Part shown: positions 1 through 7,423 of the stretch, piece after piece
How the letters are laid out: every line of letters starts with the position of its first letter
Position numbering within the stretch: position 1 is the stretch's first letter
Assembly (NCBI GenBank): GCA_026169195.1
Contig: JAPFEH010000024.1
Span: forward strand, 1 to 42,839
Source: Dysosmobacter sp.
GTDB taxonomy: Bacteria; Bacillota; Clostridia; Oscillospirales; Oscillospiraceae
Length of the DNA: 42,839 nucleotides
Reading direction: 5' to 3'
Program-made: the position numbers and the translations under genes
The notes under the pieces: generated by a model
Told to the model about the DNA's origin: nothing
The model's input: the letters and a program-made list of their open reading frames with translations, nothing else
The model's database searches: none

Positions 1-164
1 AGATGCTAATGAAATGATCGATCGTTATATTTATTTCTACAACCATGAGCGTATCCAGTTAAAAACTGGAGTGGCACCGCTTACGCTGCGCCACTCCACT
101 TAAAACTTCAATATTTTCCTATCAGGGGGCTTTTTGTGCTGCCCGTACAATCTGGGGCAGTACA
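1..164 (+). mobile_element. 3' end of an IS3-family insertion sequence (partial)
   Basis: The window opens inside an insertion sequence. The transposase C-terminus is followed by about 60 bp of non-coding end sequence finishing near GGGGCAGTACA (154-164). Its reverse complement starts TGTACTGCCCC, the kind of TG-starting terminal repeat used by IS150-like IS3 elements. The other end and any target duplication lie outside the window, so the exact boundary is an inference. Confidence 0.55.
2..103 (+). CDS. IS3-family transposase OrfB, C-terminal 33 residues
   Basis: The reading frame is open from the first bases and stops at TAA 101-103. The translation contains the segment YFYNHERIQ, followed by LKTGVAPL. 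This is the conserved end of the rve integrase core of IS3/IS150 transposases (YNxxRxQ, then an 'LxxLsPxxyR'-type tail). Only the last 33 residues are visible, so catalytic residues cannot be assessed. Whether the copy is intact depends on upstream sequence. It marks a mobile-element boundary next to the nicotinate catabolic locus. Confidence 0.75.
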   Translation, partial: DANEMIDRYIYFYNHERIQLKTGVAPLTLRHST

Positions 165-286
165 TCAAACGAGGTGGGTCCTTTTTGCTTCGGGCCGAAA
201 GCCTTAACTTAATGTGACATTGCCGCTGCAGGCGATGGTTTTTGCGCGCATATTCGCTTTGTCGGCGGCATATGGTGATAGCGGTC

Positions 287-1186
287 TTACAGCATCTGCA
301 TAAAGGCGCGGGCTTCCGGAATCAAGGGAACCGTGGGATTCCAGACCAGACAGACCTGCGGTACAACTTCCACAGAATCCAAACGGCGGATGATCAAACG
401 GGGATCCGTGTTGAGGGAGGCGGAGGTGAAGGGGGCGATGGCGATGCCGATACCGGCCTGCGCCCAGCTGAGTGAGGACTGGATCTCTCCGTTTTCACAG
501 ATGATGTGAGGCGTAAACCCCTGCTTGAGACAAAGACCGACCAGAACCTTCCGATACCGCTGGTGGATGACCAGAGGCTTTCCCTGCAGCTCTTTCAAGG
601 GAATGGTCTGCTCGGCGTTGTTTCCGGTGTAGTAATGATCGAAAAACTGGGGAAGGGCAATGGCGGCGAAATAGTCGCTTTCCCCGTCTTTCAAAGCGGG
701 GTGGTGGATGGGCATGGAACGGAATCCGGAGAGATTGAAGGGCTCCCGTACAAATCCGAATTCAATGGCGCCGTCATGAAGATCCTGCAGCACGGTATCT
801 GTGCGGCCTTCGTGGACTTGGAAGTTCACGTAGGGATAGTCCCTGCAGAAGCGGGAGATGATATTGGGCAGCAGCTGATTATTGATCGACCCGATGGAGC
901 CGATGCGCAGGGTGCATTCCTTGGAGTTGGAAAATTTGTGGAGATCTTCCGTGGTTTCCTGCAAAAAAGCAAGAACGACCTTGGCTCTTTCCTCTAACAT
1001 GAGACCTTCCTGCGTGATTTCCAATCCGCGCTTGGTCCGGTTGAAAAGAGAAACGCCCAGCTCTTCTTCCAGAGCCTTGAGCTGCATGCTGAGAGGGGGC
1101 TGGGAAATGTTCAGCATCTGGGCAGCCTTGCTGACGCTGCCCATGCGGGCGATTTCCAGAAAATATTCCAGTTGTTTCAGCGTCAT
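287..1186 (-). CDS. LysR-type transcriptional regulator, probable regulator of the nicotinate operon
   Basis: This 299-aa protein has the LysR layout. An N-terminal winged HTH (about residues 3-60) contains the helix pair around GSVSKAAQMLNISQPPLS, followed by a linker helix and a two-lobed periplasmic-binding-protein-like effector domain (about 90-299). ATG at 1186 is preceded by AGGTGAT. It is divergent from the catabolic operon and separated from it by a 449-bp intergenic region. That is the classical arrangement for an LTTR controlling its neighbour with a pathway intermediate as co-inducer. The inducer (nicotinate or 6-hydroxynicotinate would be obvious candidates) is inference. Confidence 0.9.
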   Translation of the reverse strand: MTLKQLEYFLEIARMGSVSKAAQMLNISQPPLSMQLKALEEELGVSLFNRTKRGLEITQEGLMLEERAKVVLAFLQETTEDLHKFSNSKECTLRIGSIGSINNQLLPNIISRFCRDYPYVNFQVHEGRTDTVLQDLHDGAIEFGFVREPFNLSGFRSMPIHHPALKDGESDYFAAIALPQFFDHYYTGNNAEQTIPLKELQGKPLVIHQRYRKVLVGLCLKQGFTPHIICENGEIQSSLSWAQAGIGIAIAPFTSASLNTDPRLIIRRLDSVEVVPQVCLVWNPTVPLIPEARAFMQML

Positions 1187-1266
1187 GGCAAATCACCTGA
1201 TTTCTGAGAGTGTTTTAATATATATAAAAAATATGGATGCGAGAGAGGAAGCAAGAAAAAAGGTAT

Positions 1267-1295
1267 TTGAAAGCGATGTGATGATGTGCTATGAT
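1267..1295 (+). promoter_or_regulatory. Candidate sigma-A promoter for the nicotinate operon
   Basis: TTGAAA (1267-1272), 17-bp spacer, TATGAT (1290-1295). This is a near-consensus sigma-A promoter pointing at the EIIC-like gene. Transcription would start near 1302 and leave a leader of about 330 nt. The region 1187-1635 otherwise holds no gene that I can support. It is AT-rich and contains the inverted repeat at 1528-1558. Confidence 0.5.
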
Positions 1296-1527
1296 TGTCA
1301 CGAAGGTTAGATTCACGCTGCGTGCTCCATCAAAATGTGTCAAAAAACGACAAAAAACAATGGGTTTACCTGAAAAATGAAGAAGCTTACCAAAAAAATA
1401 TGGTGATAAAAGAATGATATGCTGAAGATGGCGTATCCACCAAGGCTCTGAGCATTGAGATGGCAGCAGACGTGAAAAAGACCTGCATTTCCGGAGACAC
1501 CGCTGTCTTAGAGGATGATTTTTTTAA

Positions 1528-1558
1528 GTATAGCACATAGCGGAAGAATTTGCTATAC
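1528..1558. promoter_or_regulatory. 8-bp inverted repeat, possible regulator-binding site
   Basis: GTATAGCA (1528-1535) and TGCTATAC (1551-1558) are perfect inverted arms separated by 15 bp, between the LysR gene and the first operon gene. Symmetric AT-rich dyads of this kind are typical of LysR-type binding sites. No footprint is implied. The dyad lies well downstream of the best promoter, so it could serve another promoter or form an RNA stem. Confidence 0.35.
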
Positions 1559-1635
1559 GCAATTAAAAAAAGACAGACAGAGCAGAACACAAAGGAGATG
1601 TTAAGACAACAACGGGAGAAAAGAGGAGGAAGATT

Positions 1636-2733
1636 ATGGCTCACGAAGAAACGACCACAAAGAAAACATACTTTCAGCAGCAGAACATTGAGTTTTCCTT
1701 TGACCGCATTGTGATCAAGGGCCTCAGCGGCATGGCGGCAGGCCTGTTCGCCTCGCTGCTGATCGGTACGATTCTGGGTACATTGGGGACCTTCATTCCC
1801 GGCGCGGCCGGCGCGTTCCTTGCAGATGTTTCCGCGCAGACAAAAGTGGTTCAGGGCGCCGCAATGGCCATGGCAATCGGCTATGCGGTGAAAGCGGACC
1901 CCTACATCCTGTATTCTTTGGCGACTGTCGGTCTGGTGGCAAACAGCCTCGGCGGCGCCGGCGGCCCTCTGGCTGTGTATTTTGTCTCCATGGTGGCCAT
2001 TTTCTTTGGCAAGCTGGTCTCCAAGCGGACCCCGGTTGACCTGATCGTAACGCCTACGGTGGTCATCTGCGGTGGTATGCTGGTTGCAAACCTGATTGCT
2101 CCCCCCATTGGCGCCTTTGCCACATGGCTGGGCAATATCATCAATCTGGCCACGATGGCGCAGCCCTTTGTGATGGGCGTCCTCGTCTCCGTTGTGGTGG
2201 GCGTGATCCTGACGCTTCCCATCAGCTCTGCCGCTATCTGCGCAGGTCTGGGACTGGTCGGTCTGGCCGGCGGCGCTGCCGTTGCCGGATGCTGTGCCCA
2301 GATGGTGGGCTTCGCCGTCTGCTCTTATCGTGAAAACAAGATCAACGGTTTGACTTCCATCGGACTTGGTACCTCCATGCTGCTGGTTCCCAATCTGATG
2401 CAAAAGCCGATTTTGTGGGTGCCGCCTACGCTGACGGCTGCCATCACCGGCCCCATCGCCACCTGTCTTTTCAAGCTGGAGATGAACGGCGCGCCGATCT
2501 CCTCCGGCATGGGCACCTCCGGTCTGGTAGGCCCCATCGGAGTGGTCACCGGCTGGCTCAATCCCAGCGAGGCTGCTTTGAGCTACGGCGCGGTCGCCGC
2601 GCAGCCCGGCGCGATGGATTGGATCGGCATGATCCTGATTTGCTTCGTGCTGCCCGCCATTCTGGCTTGGGTCATCTCCGAGTTTGTGCGCAAGAAGGGT
2701 TGGATCAAGGAAGGCGACTATCAGCTGGTCTGA
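1636..2733 (+). CDS. PTS EIIC-like membrane protein (PF13303-type), candidate nicotinate transporter
   Basis: A 365-aa, very hydrophobic protein. After a charged N-terminus of about 25 residues come roughly eight to ten Gly/Ala-rich membrane segments and a short charged C-terminus. It resembles the 'PTS sugar transporter subunit IIC' (EIIC_2) family, whose members are often found without EIIA or EIIB domains. No phosphotransferase partner gene is visible here. ATG follows a strong AGAGGAGG site. It is the first gene of the catabolic operon, ahead of ena and hnr, which suggests uptake of nicotinate or a related carboxylate. The substrate is inference; the family call is fairly firm. Confidence 0.75.
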   Translation: MAHEETTTKKTYFQQQNIEFSFDRIVIKGLSGMAAGLFASLLIGTILGTLGTFIPGAAGAFLADVSAQTKVVQGAAMAMAIGYAVKADPYILYSLATVGLVANSLGGAGGPLAVYFVSMVAIFFGKLVSKRTPVDLIVTPTVVICGGMLVANLIAPPIGAFATWLGNIINLATMAQPFVMGVLVSVVVGVILTLPISSAAICAGLGLVGLAGGAAVAGCCAQMVGFAVCSYRENKINGLTSIGLGTSMLLVPNLMQKPILWVPPTLTAAITGPIATCLFKLEMNGAPISSGMGTSGLVGPIGVVTGWLNPSEAALSYGAVAAQPGAMDWIGMILICFVLPAILAWVISEFVRKKGWIKEGDYQLV

Positions 2734-2798
2734 GTGCTGAAATGACAATCTATAGCATGACGTGATCCCGACGGATCCCGAACGGATATAGATCATAC

Positions 2799-2830
2799 CC
2801 GGGGTGCCTGTCGGAGGACGGGCGCCCCGG
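2799..2830 (+). other. GC-rich stem-loop between the transporter gene and ena
   Basis: CCGGGGTGCCTGTC (2799-2812) pairs with GACGGGCGCCCCGG (2817-2830) over 14 bp, including two G-U pairs, with loop GGAG. No clean U-tract follows, only CTCCACGTTCTTTT. It may be an attenuator, a partial terminator or an mRNA-stabilising element within the operon. Confidence 0.6.
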
Positions 2831-2907
2831 CTCCACGTTCTTTTAACGGTTTGCAGGTTATCCTGTGATCGCAATATGAGCAATTCATTTTGAAAGGGGT
2901 TTTTTTC

Positions 2908-4068
2908 ATGGCTACCATCATTATTAAGAACATCGGTGATATTCTGAGCGGTAATATCGCAAAGCCTGTCGCTGAGGGAAACACCATTGTGGTGGTTGAC
3001 GGCAAGATCTCCGCCATCGGCGGCGAGGAAGTAGCCGCCGGCGTGAAGGCTGACAAGGTCATTGATGCGGCAGGCGCTACGGTGGCTCCCGGCCTGTTTG
3101 ATACCCATGTTCATGTTTCTGTGGGTGACTATGGCCACCGTCAGAAGGCAGTGGGCTTCATTGAAGCGGAGCTCAACGGCGGTGTCACCACCGTGATCTC
3201 TGCCGGCGAGTGCCATATGCCCGGCCGCCCCAAGGATCCCGTGGGGACCAAGTGCATGGCGATCTTCACCCACAAGTCCTTTGAGAACGCCCGTCCTGCC
3301 GGCGTCAAGGTCCATGGCGGCGCTGTCATTCTGGAAAAGGGCCTGACGGAAAAGGATTTCGAGGAGATGAAGGAGCAGGGCCTGTGGATCGTAGGCGAGG
3401 TTGGCCTCGGCAGCGTGAAGCAGCCTGAGGATGCGGCTCCCATGGTGGAGTGGGCACACAAGAACGGCTTCAAGGTCCAGATGCACACCGGCGGTACCTC
3501 GATCCCCGGCTCCTCCACTGTGACGGCAGAGCAGGTCATGGCAACCAAGCCGGATGTGATCTCCCACATCAACGGCGGTCCCACCGCAGTTCCCCTGCAT
3601 GAAGTGGACAAGCTGATGGATGAGACGGACTTTGCCATGGAGATCGTTCAGTGCGGCAACCCCAAGGTCACCGACTATGTAGCCCGCCGTGCCACGGAAA
3701 AGGGCCAGCTGGGCCGCATCATCTTCGGCAATGACGCACCCTCCGGTACGGGCATCATTCCTCTGGGCATCCTGCGCAACATCTGTCAGGTGTCCTCTGT
3801 CTCCGGTGTTCCCGGCGCCACGGCTGTCTGCATGGCCACCGGCAATGCCGCAAAGGTCTACGGTCTGAATACCGGCATGATCGAAGTGGGCCGCGAGGCA
3901 GACCTGCTGTTTATGGATGCCCCCATGGGTTCTGTTGCCACGACTGCCGCTGAGGCCTTTGAGTGCGGCGATATCCCCGGCATCAGCATCGTGATGATCG
4001 ACGGTGAAGTCAAGGTCACCAAGAGCAAGAATACGCCTCCCTGCAAGCGTGCTGCCAAGGTCATCTGA
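2908..4068 (+). CDS. ena: Enamidase (1,4,5,6-tetrahydro-6-oxonicotinate hydrolase)
   Basis: A 386-aa cytoplasmic amidohydrolase-superfamily enzyme. It hydrolyses the enamide ring of tetrahydro-6-oxonicotinate to ammonia and 2-formylglutarate, the third step of nicotinate fermentation. The metal-site pattern of this family is present: DTHVH (His67, His69), Glu164 in GEVGLG, His193 in QMHTGG, His220 in ISHING and Asp276 in GNDAPSG. Glu164 stands where many amidohydrolases use a carboxylated lysine, as I recall for the E. barkeri Fe-Zn enzyme. ATG at 2908 is chosen because AAAGGGG lies 9 bp upstream; an in-frame TTG at 2890 lies ahead of that site. The length matches the E. barkeri protein. Confidence 0.92.
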   Translation: MATIIIKNIGDILSGNIAKPVAEGNTIVVVDGKISAIGGEEVAAGVKADKVIDAAGATVAPGLFDTHVHVSVGDYGHRQKAVGFIEAELNGGVTTVISAGECHMPGRPKDPVGTKCMAIFTHKSFENARPAGVKVHGGAVILEKGLTEKDFEEMKEQGLWIVGEVGLGSVKQPEDAAPMVEWAHKNGFKVQMHTGGTSIPGSSTVTAEQVMATKPDVISHINGGPTAVPLHEVDKLMDETDFAMEIVQCGNPKVTDYVARRATEKGQLGRIIFGNDAPSGTGIIPLGILRNICQVSSVSGVPGATAVCMATGNAAKVYGLNTGMIEVGREADLLFMDAPMGSVATTAAEAFECGDIPGISIVMIDGEVKVTKSKNTPPCKRAAKVI

Positions 4069-4087
4069 TCGATCGTACATTGACGCG

Positions 4088-4119
4088 TCTCCCGCTTCCG
4101 GATATCCGGGAGCGGGAGA
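4088..4119 (+). other. Stem-loop between ena and hnr
   Basis: TCTCCCGCT (4088-4096) pairs with AGCGGGAGA (4111-4119). The apical part, CCGGATATCCGG, is itself palindromic. There is no U-tract, and the next ribosome binding site (AAGGAGG) starts 12 nt later. It therefore sits as an intra-operonic hairpin rather than a terminator. Confidence 0.6.
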
Positions 4120-4146
4120 TCAAAGAAAAGTAAGGAGGCAAATGCC

Positions 4147-5664
4147 GTGGTGATTGTCAACCAAGACGCTTGCAAGGGCTGTACCCTGTGCGAGAAAAAC
4201 TGCCCCCTGGACGCGGTCCATATCGTGGACCGGAAGGCGGTCGTCGACGAAGAGAAGTGCGCTGAGTGCGGGATCTGCACCCGTGTTTGCAAGTTCGGCG
4301 CCATTGAGCGCCCGCAGGCATCTCCGGAGCAGAGCGTGATCTGTTCCTCCTGTCCGGTCCAGTGTCATGTTCCTGTGGGACATACCGGCGCCTGCAAGCG
4401 CTATACCAATGAAAACGGAAAACTGGTCCGCAACCGCAGACTGGTGATGCACAATGACGCCATTACCTATCCGGATCCCAAGCTGAACGGTCCTGTGGTC
4501 ACCGCTGTTGGCGCAGGCACCAATTATCCCTGCATCCGGCCCGCTCCCCATATTGTTTCCGATGTGCGGGACGGTGTGGAAGTGGTCACCGTTGTAACAG
4601 AAGCCCCGCTGAGCTACTCTGCCGTTACCGTGAAGCTGGACACCAATACCTATATCGGTGAAGAAGGCGATCCCGTTTACCGCGGCGGCAAGGTGGTGAG
4701 TATGGTTGCCACCGAGGAGTACGGCTCCAAGATGATCGACGTGGGCGGAGCCAACCGCCTGACCGGCGCTGACGGCTTTACCGTGGCCCGCACCATTGTG
4801 GAACTGGCCAACGGCGAAGAGGTGGATCTGGGCGTCAAGACCAAAGACGGCATGATTAAGCTGACCGTGCAGGCCGGCAAGGCGCCGGTAATCAACGGCG
4901 TTGTGGAGTCGAAGATGCGGATCGGCTGCGGTTCCGCGACCGTGGGACTGTTTGCCAAGAAGATGAAGGAAGCGGTGGACGAGGTCATTGTCATTGACCA
5001 TCATGTCGTGGGCCTGTTTACCGAGCATCTGGCCGGTGCTGAGGTGGGCATGGAATGGAGCGGCGTGGTTCCCAATGCAACCAAGTCCTCCCGCGGCCGT
5101 TATTTCGGCGAGCATGGCACCGGCATCGGCGGCACCACCATTGCCACGCCCAGAGACGCCATCAAGAGCGTGGATATGACGCGGGGCAAGGCCGGTATGC
5201 AGATTCTGGTCACCAATACCACCGGACAGATCCGGGCACTCTTTGAGGTGCAGGCTGACGGTGATGTCAAAGAAATTCCCATGACGGAAAAAGCGGAAGC
5301 ACTGGCGCAGGATATTACGGATAACTGCGAGACCTCGCTGACCTCGGTGCTGTATCGCGGCGGTACCGGCGGCAGTGCCCGCGGCGGCGTGTGCAGCAGG
5401 CCTGTGGCGATTACCAAGGCGGTCCATGAGGGCAAGGCGGTTCTGACCATCGGCGGCGCTCCGGCGTTTGTGCTTCCCGGCGGCGGCATCAACTTTATGG
5501 TGGATGCCGGCAAGGTGGTGGATCACGGGTTCACGTGGGTCCCGACGCCTGCCACGGTGGCTCCGGTGGAGTATACCATGACCCGTGCGGACTATGAAGC
5601 CATCGGCGGTCATATGGATTGCATCAAGCCGGTCTCTCAGCTGAAGGAAGAGCTGAACGGGTAA
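4147..5664 (+). CDS. hnr: 6-hydroxynicotinate reductase
   Basis: A 505-aa iron-sulfur flavoenzyme that reduces 6-hydroxynicotinate to 1,4,5,6-tetrahydro-6-oxonicotinate with a low-potential donor. Residues 9-19 and 38-48 are two classical CxxCxxCxxxC ferredoxin motifs for [4Fe-4S] clusters. A third Cys set (Cys66, 69, 73, 83) fits the extra [2Fe-2S] cluster of the characterised E. barkeri enzyme. The long C-terminal part has no common domain that I recognise. The E. barkeri enzyme carries covalently bound flavin; here a GSAT stretch ends at Thr265 and is a weak candidate attachment site. The start is GTG 4147 with AAGGAGG 8 bp upstream; the nearby ATG at 4142 runs into a stop. Confidence 0.9.
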   Translation: MVIVNQDACKGCTLCEKNCPLDAVHIVDRKAVVDEEKCAECGICTRVCKFGAIERPQASPEQSVICSSCPVQCHVPVGHTGACKRYTNENGKLVRNRRLVMHNDAITYPDPKLNGPVVTAVGAGTNYPCIRPAPHIVSDVRDGVEVVTVVTEAPLSYSAVTVKLDTNTYIGEEGDPVYRGGKVVSMVATEEYGSKMIDVGGANRLTGADGFTVARTIVELANGEEVDLGVKTKDGMIKLTVQAGKAPVINGVVESKMRIGCGSATVGLFAKKMKEAVDEVIVIDHHVVGLFTEHLAGAEVGMEWSGVVPNATKSSRGRYFGEHGTGIGGTTIATPRDAIKSVDMTRGKAGMQILVTNTTGQIRALFEVQADGDVKEIPMTEKAEALAQDITDNCETSLTSVLYRGGTGGSARGGVCSRPVAITKAVHEGKAVLTIGGAPAFVLPGGGINFMVDAGKVVDHGFTWVPTPATVAPVEYTMTRADYEAIGGHMDCIKPVSQLKEELNG

Positions 5665-5668
5665 TTCG

Positions 5669-6514
5669 ATGGAACAGGACTTCATGCGGGTTTTGGCGCC
5701 CGGCCGGATCTTCTTTGATTACGGTCCGGTCTCCATGGTTGTTACGGTCATCCGCGACGGCCGGGAGGATACGGAACTGTGCAGGGAAGGGTTTGACGTC
5801 ATCGCTGCCTGTCTGAACGAGCTTCGCCCCGCACTGGAGGAACTTCGGAAATATCCGCCGCAGGTGAGGGCGGAAAAGCTGCGGGGACCGGGACTGGTGA
5901 TGGCGCAGGCCGTCTTGGCCACGGGAGACCCTTGGCTGACGCCGATGGCGGCGGTGGCCGGTACGATATCGGATGCTGTGGCGGATCATTTATACCAACG
6001 GGGCGCTGAAAAGGTAGCGACCAGCAATGGCGGTGATGTTGCCCTGCGGCTTGGGTCCGGCGAACACCTGAATCTGGGGATCTGCCGTGATTTGAGCCAA
6101 AAAGGTGTGGATCTGGTGGTGCGGCTGACTCCGGAAAAGGGGATCGGCGGCGTGGCCACCAGCGGCCTCGGGGGCAGGAGCTTTACCACCGGCATTGCCA
6201 GCGGTGTGACCGTGTTTTCCAAGCGCTGCGCGGAAGCGGATGCGTTGGCTACGCTTTTGGCAGACCGCTCCTATCTGGAGCTTCCGGAGGTACATACCTG
6301 TCTTGCCGGAGAACTGGATCCCGACAGTGATATTGCGGATTTGAACGTTGTGACCCATGTAGAGCCGCTGAGTGAGATACAAAAACGCCGGAGTCTGGAT
6401 CAGGTTCTGGCTGAGGCGGAGCGGCAGTTCCGCCGGGGCGGTTTGATCGCCTGTATTGCAACCGTGCAGGGAATGACCTGCACATATGACCCTTATTCTG
6501 TTCTGACTGATTGA
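5669..6514 (+). CDS. UPF0280 family (ApbE superfamily) protein, candidate flavinylation factor
   Basis: A 281-aa protein with hallmarks of the UPF0280/COG2122 family: an N-terminal FDYGPVSMVV segment, a central region with PMAAVAGTISDAVADHL (about residues 91-107), then SNGGDVALRL. In ApbE the equivalent Gly-rich and Asp-containing region binds FAD/Mg and transfers FMN to a Thr/Ser. The ATG lies 5 nt after the hnr stop, so translation is probably coupled. Because the characterised Hnr contains covalent flavin, attaching flavin to Hnr is an attractive role, but this is inference; no UPF0280 member has a function known to me. The family call is good, the function is open. Confidence 0.8.
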   Translation: MEQDFMRVLAPGRIFFDYGPVSMVVTVIRDGREDTELCREGFDVIAACLNELRPALEELRKYPPQVRAEKLRGPGLVMAQAVLATGDPWLTPMAAVAGTISDAVADHLYQRGAEKVATSNGGDVALRLGSGEHLNLGICRDLSQKGVDLVVRLTPEKGIGGVATSGLGGRSFTTGIASGVTVFSKRCAEADALATLLADRSYLELPEVHTCLAGELDPDSDIADLNVVTHVEPLSEIQKRRSLDQVLAEAERQFRRGGLIACIATVQGMTCTYDPYSVLTD

Positions 6515-6524
6515 GTACTCAATC
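6509..6524. promoter_or_regulatory. 16-bp perfect palindrome at the 3' end of the UPF0280 gene
   Basis: GATTGAGTACTCAATC is a perfect 16-bp palindrome. It overlaps the stop codon of the UPF0280 gene and lies 33 bp before the next ATG. It could be a dimeric repressor or activator site, or a small hairpin. The following 20 bp are AT-rich (AAATTAAAATTC), which would suit an internal promoter, although I cannot define clear -35/-10 boxes. Confidence 0.4.
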
Positions 6525-6556
6525 ATCTCAAATTAAAATTCTAGGAGGAATTCATC

Positions 6557-7177
6557 ATGAAAGAGCCGAAAATTCGTAAAATCGTAACCAACGTTGAAGA
6601 AGTTTTTCTGGAGGGCGGCGCCGATATGCCCGTGGAGACCAACAGCGGCCGGAAGTCCATCAAGACCGTTTCTGTTGCCGCCGTGATCAAGAACCCCTAT
6701 GCCGGCCAGTGGCAGGAGGATCTGAGCGAGCTGACCGAGTACGGTGAATATCTGGGCGACCTGCTGGCCCGCAAGGGCGCCGAGATTCTGGGCGCTGAGA
6801 ATGTGGAGACCTACGGCAAGGGCTGCATCGTGGGTGTCAACGGCGAGCTGGAGCATTCCTCTGCCATGCTGCATCCCAAGGCCGGCAAGCCCATCCGCGC
6901 TGCCATCGGCGGCGGAAAGTCCATCATCCCCTCCAACGAGAAGGTGGGCGGCGTCGGCGCAAGTCTGGACATCTCCCTGCACTTCAAGGATGCTGCGTTC
7001 GTTCGGACTCATTACGGCTCCTGCGAGATCCGGGTTCCCGATGCTCCCAGAGCTGACGAGATCATCATGGCTGTGGTTCTGGCCGATGCCGGCCGTCCCC
7101 ATGCTCTGGTGAACGGTCAGGGTCGTATCGGCGGCCTGCAGAAGTGGGAAGCCAAGTGCGAGGACGGCAACCGCTGA
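6557..7177 (+). CDS. Amino acid synthesis family protein (PF06684), role in pathway unknown
   Basis: A 206-aa soluble protein resembling the PF06684 'amino acid synthesis' family. Visible features are a Lys/Glu-rich start, GKGCIVGVNGELEHSSAMLH (about residues 92-111), a Gly-rich GGGKSIIPSNEKVGG (about 119-133) and the C-terminal ALVNGQGRIGG. The family is known mostly from structural genomics and from catabolic gene neighbourhoods; no reaction is established that I know of. ATG 6557 is preceded by a strong AGGAGG. Its position between the UPF0280 gene and hgd suggests a role around tetrahydro-oxonicotinate or formylglutarate, or as an accessory to Hnr. This is guesswork. Confidence 0.75.
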   Translation: MKEPKIRKIVTNVEEVFLEGGADMPVETNSGRKSIKTVSVAAVIKNPYAGQWQEDLSELTEYGEYLGDLLARKGAEILGAENVETYGKGCIVGVNGELEHSSAMLHPKAGKPIRAAIGGGKSIIPSNEKVGGVGASLDISLHFKDAAFVRTHYGSCEIRVPDAPRADEIIMAVVLADAGRPHALVNGQGRIGGLQKWEAKCEDGNR

Positions 7178-7211
7178 TCCGCCGCTGAATTAGAAGGTAT
7201 CAGGTAGAATG

Positions 7212-7251
7212 GGGCCCCTCCCACCGTCCTCCGCGACGTTCGGAGGGGCCC
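7212..7251 (+). terminator. Terminator-like hairpin after the PF06684 gene
   Basis: GGGCCCCTCC (7212-7221) pairs perfectly with GGAGGGGCCC (7242-7251) across a 20-nt loop, followed by TTACTTATT. The stem is strong and the U-tract imperfect, so it may terminate partially and split the operon in two segments. Confidence 0.55.
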
Positions 7252-7325
7252 TTACTTATTGGAAGAAGCCCACCAAAGCTTGCACGGAGCCGCCTGCGGA
7301 CGGCTTGCTGAGACCAAGTGAAACG

Positions 7326-7380
7326 GGCCGTTGGGAATGCCGGGATATTCCGGATAGAATGCGCGGTGTTCCCAACGGCC
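7326..7380 (+). other. 12-bp stem-loop upstream of hgd
   Basis: GGCCGTTGGGAA (7326-7337) and TTCCCAACGGCC (7369-7380) form a perfect 12-bp stem around a 31-nt loop that can itself fold (CCGG-ATATT-CCGG). Together with the hairpin at 7212-7251 it fills a 246-bp spacer that has no ORF. The short string TAGAATG occurs at 7205, 7355 and 7393. No known riboswitch class is recognisable to me. Confidence 0.55.
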
Positions 7381-7423
7381 TGAGGCCTTTGGAAATATTA
7401 AGATAGAATGGAGCGAATCGATC

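Noticed and set aside
1387-4080. Very long antisense open frame (897 codons) opposite the transporter and ena genes
   Set aside because: It is His/Gly/Arg-rich low-quality sequence mirroring strongly coding plus-strand genes with good ribosome binding sites. GC-rich third positions create such shadows throughout the window (also 9883-12216, 11993-13879, 13737-15716).
4147-5664. Canonical ApbE flavinylation motif in Hnr
   Set aside because: No clear D-x2-[ST]-[GS]-A-[ST] match was found; GSAT at residues 262-265 is only a partial resemblance and is reported as such.
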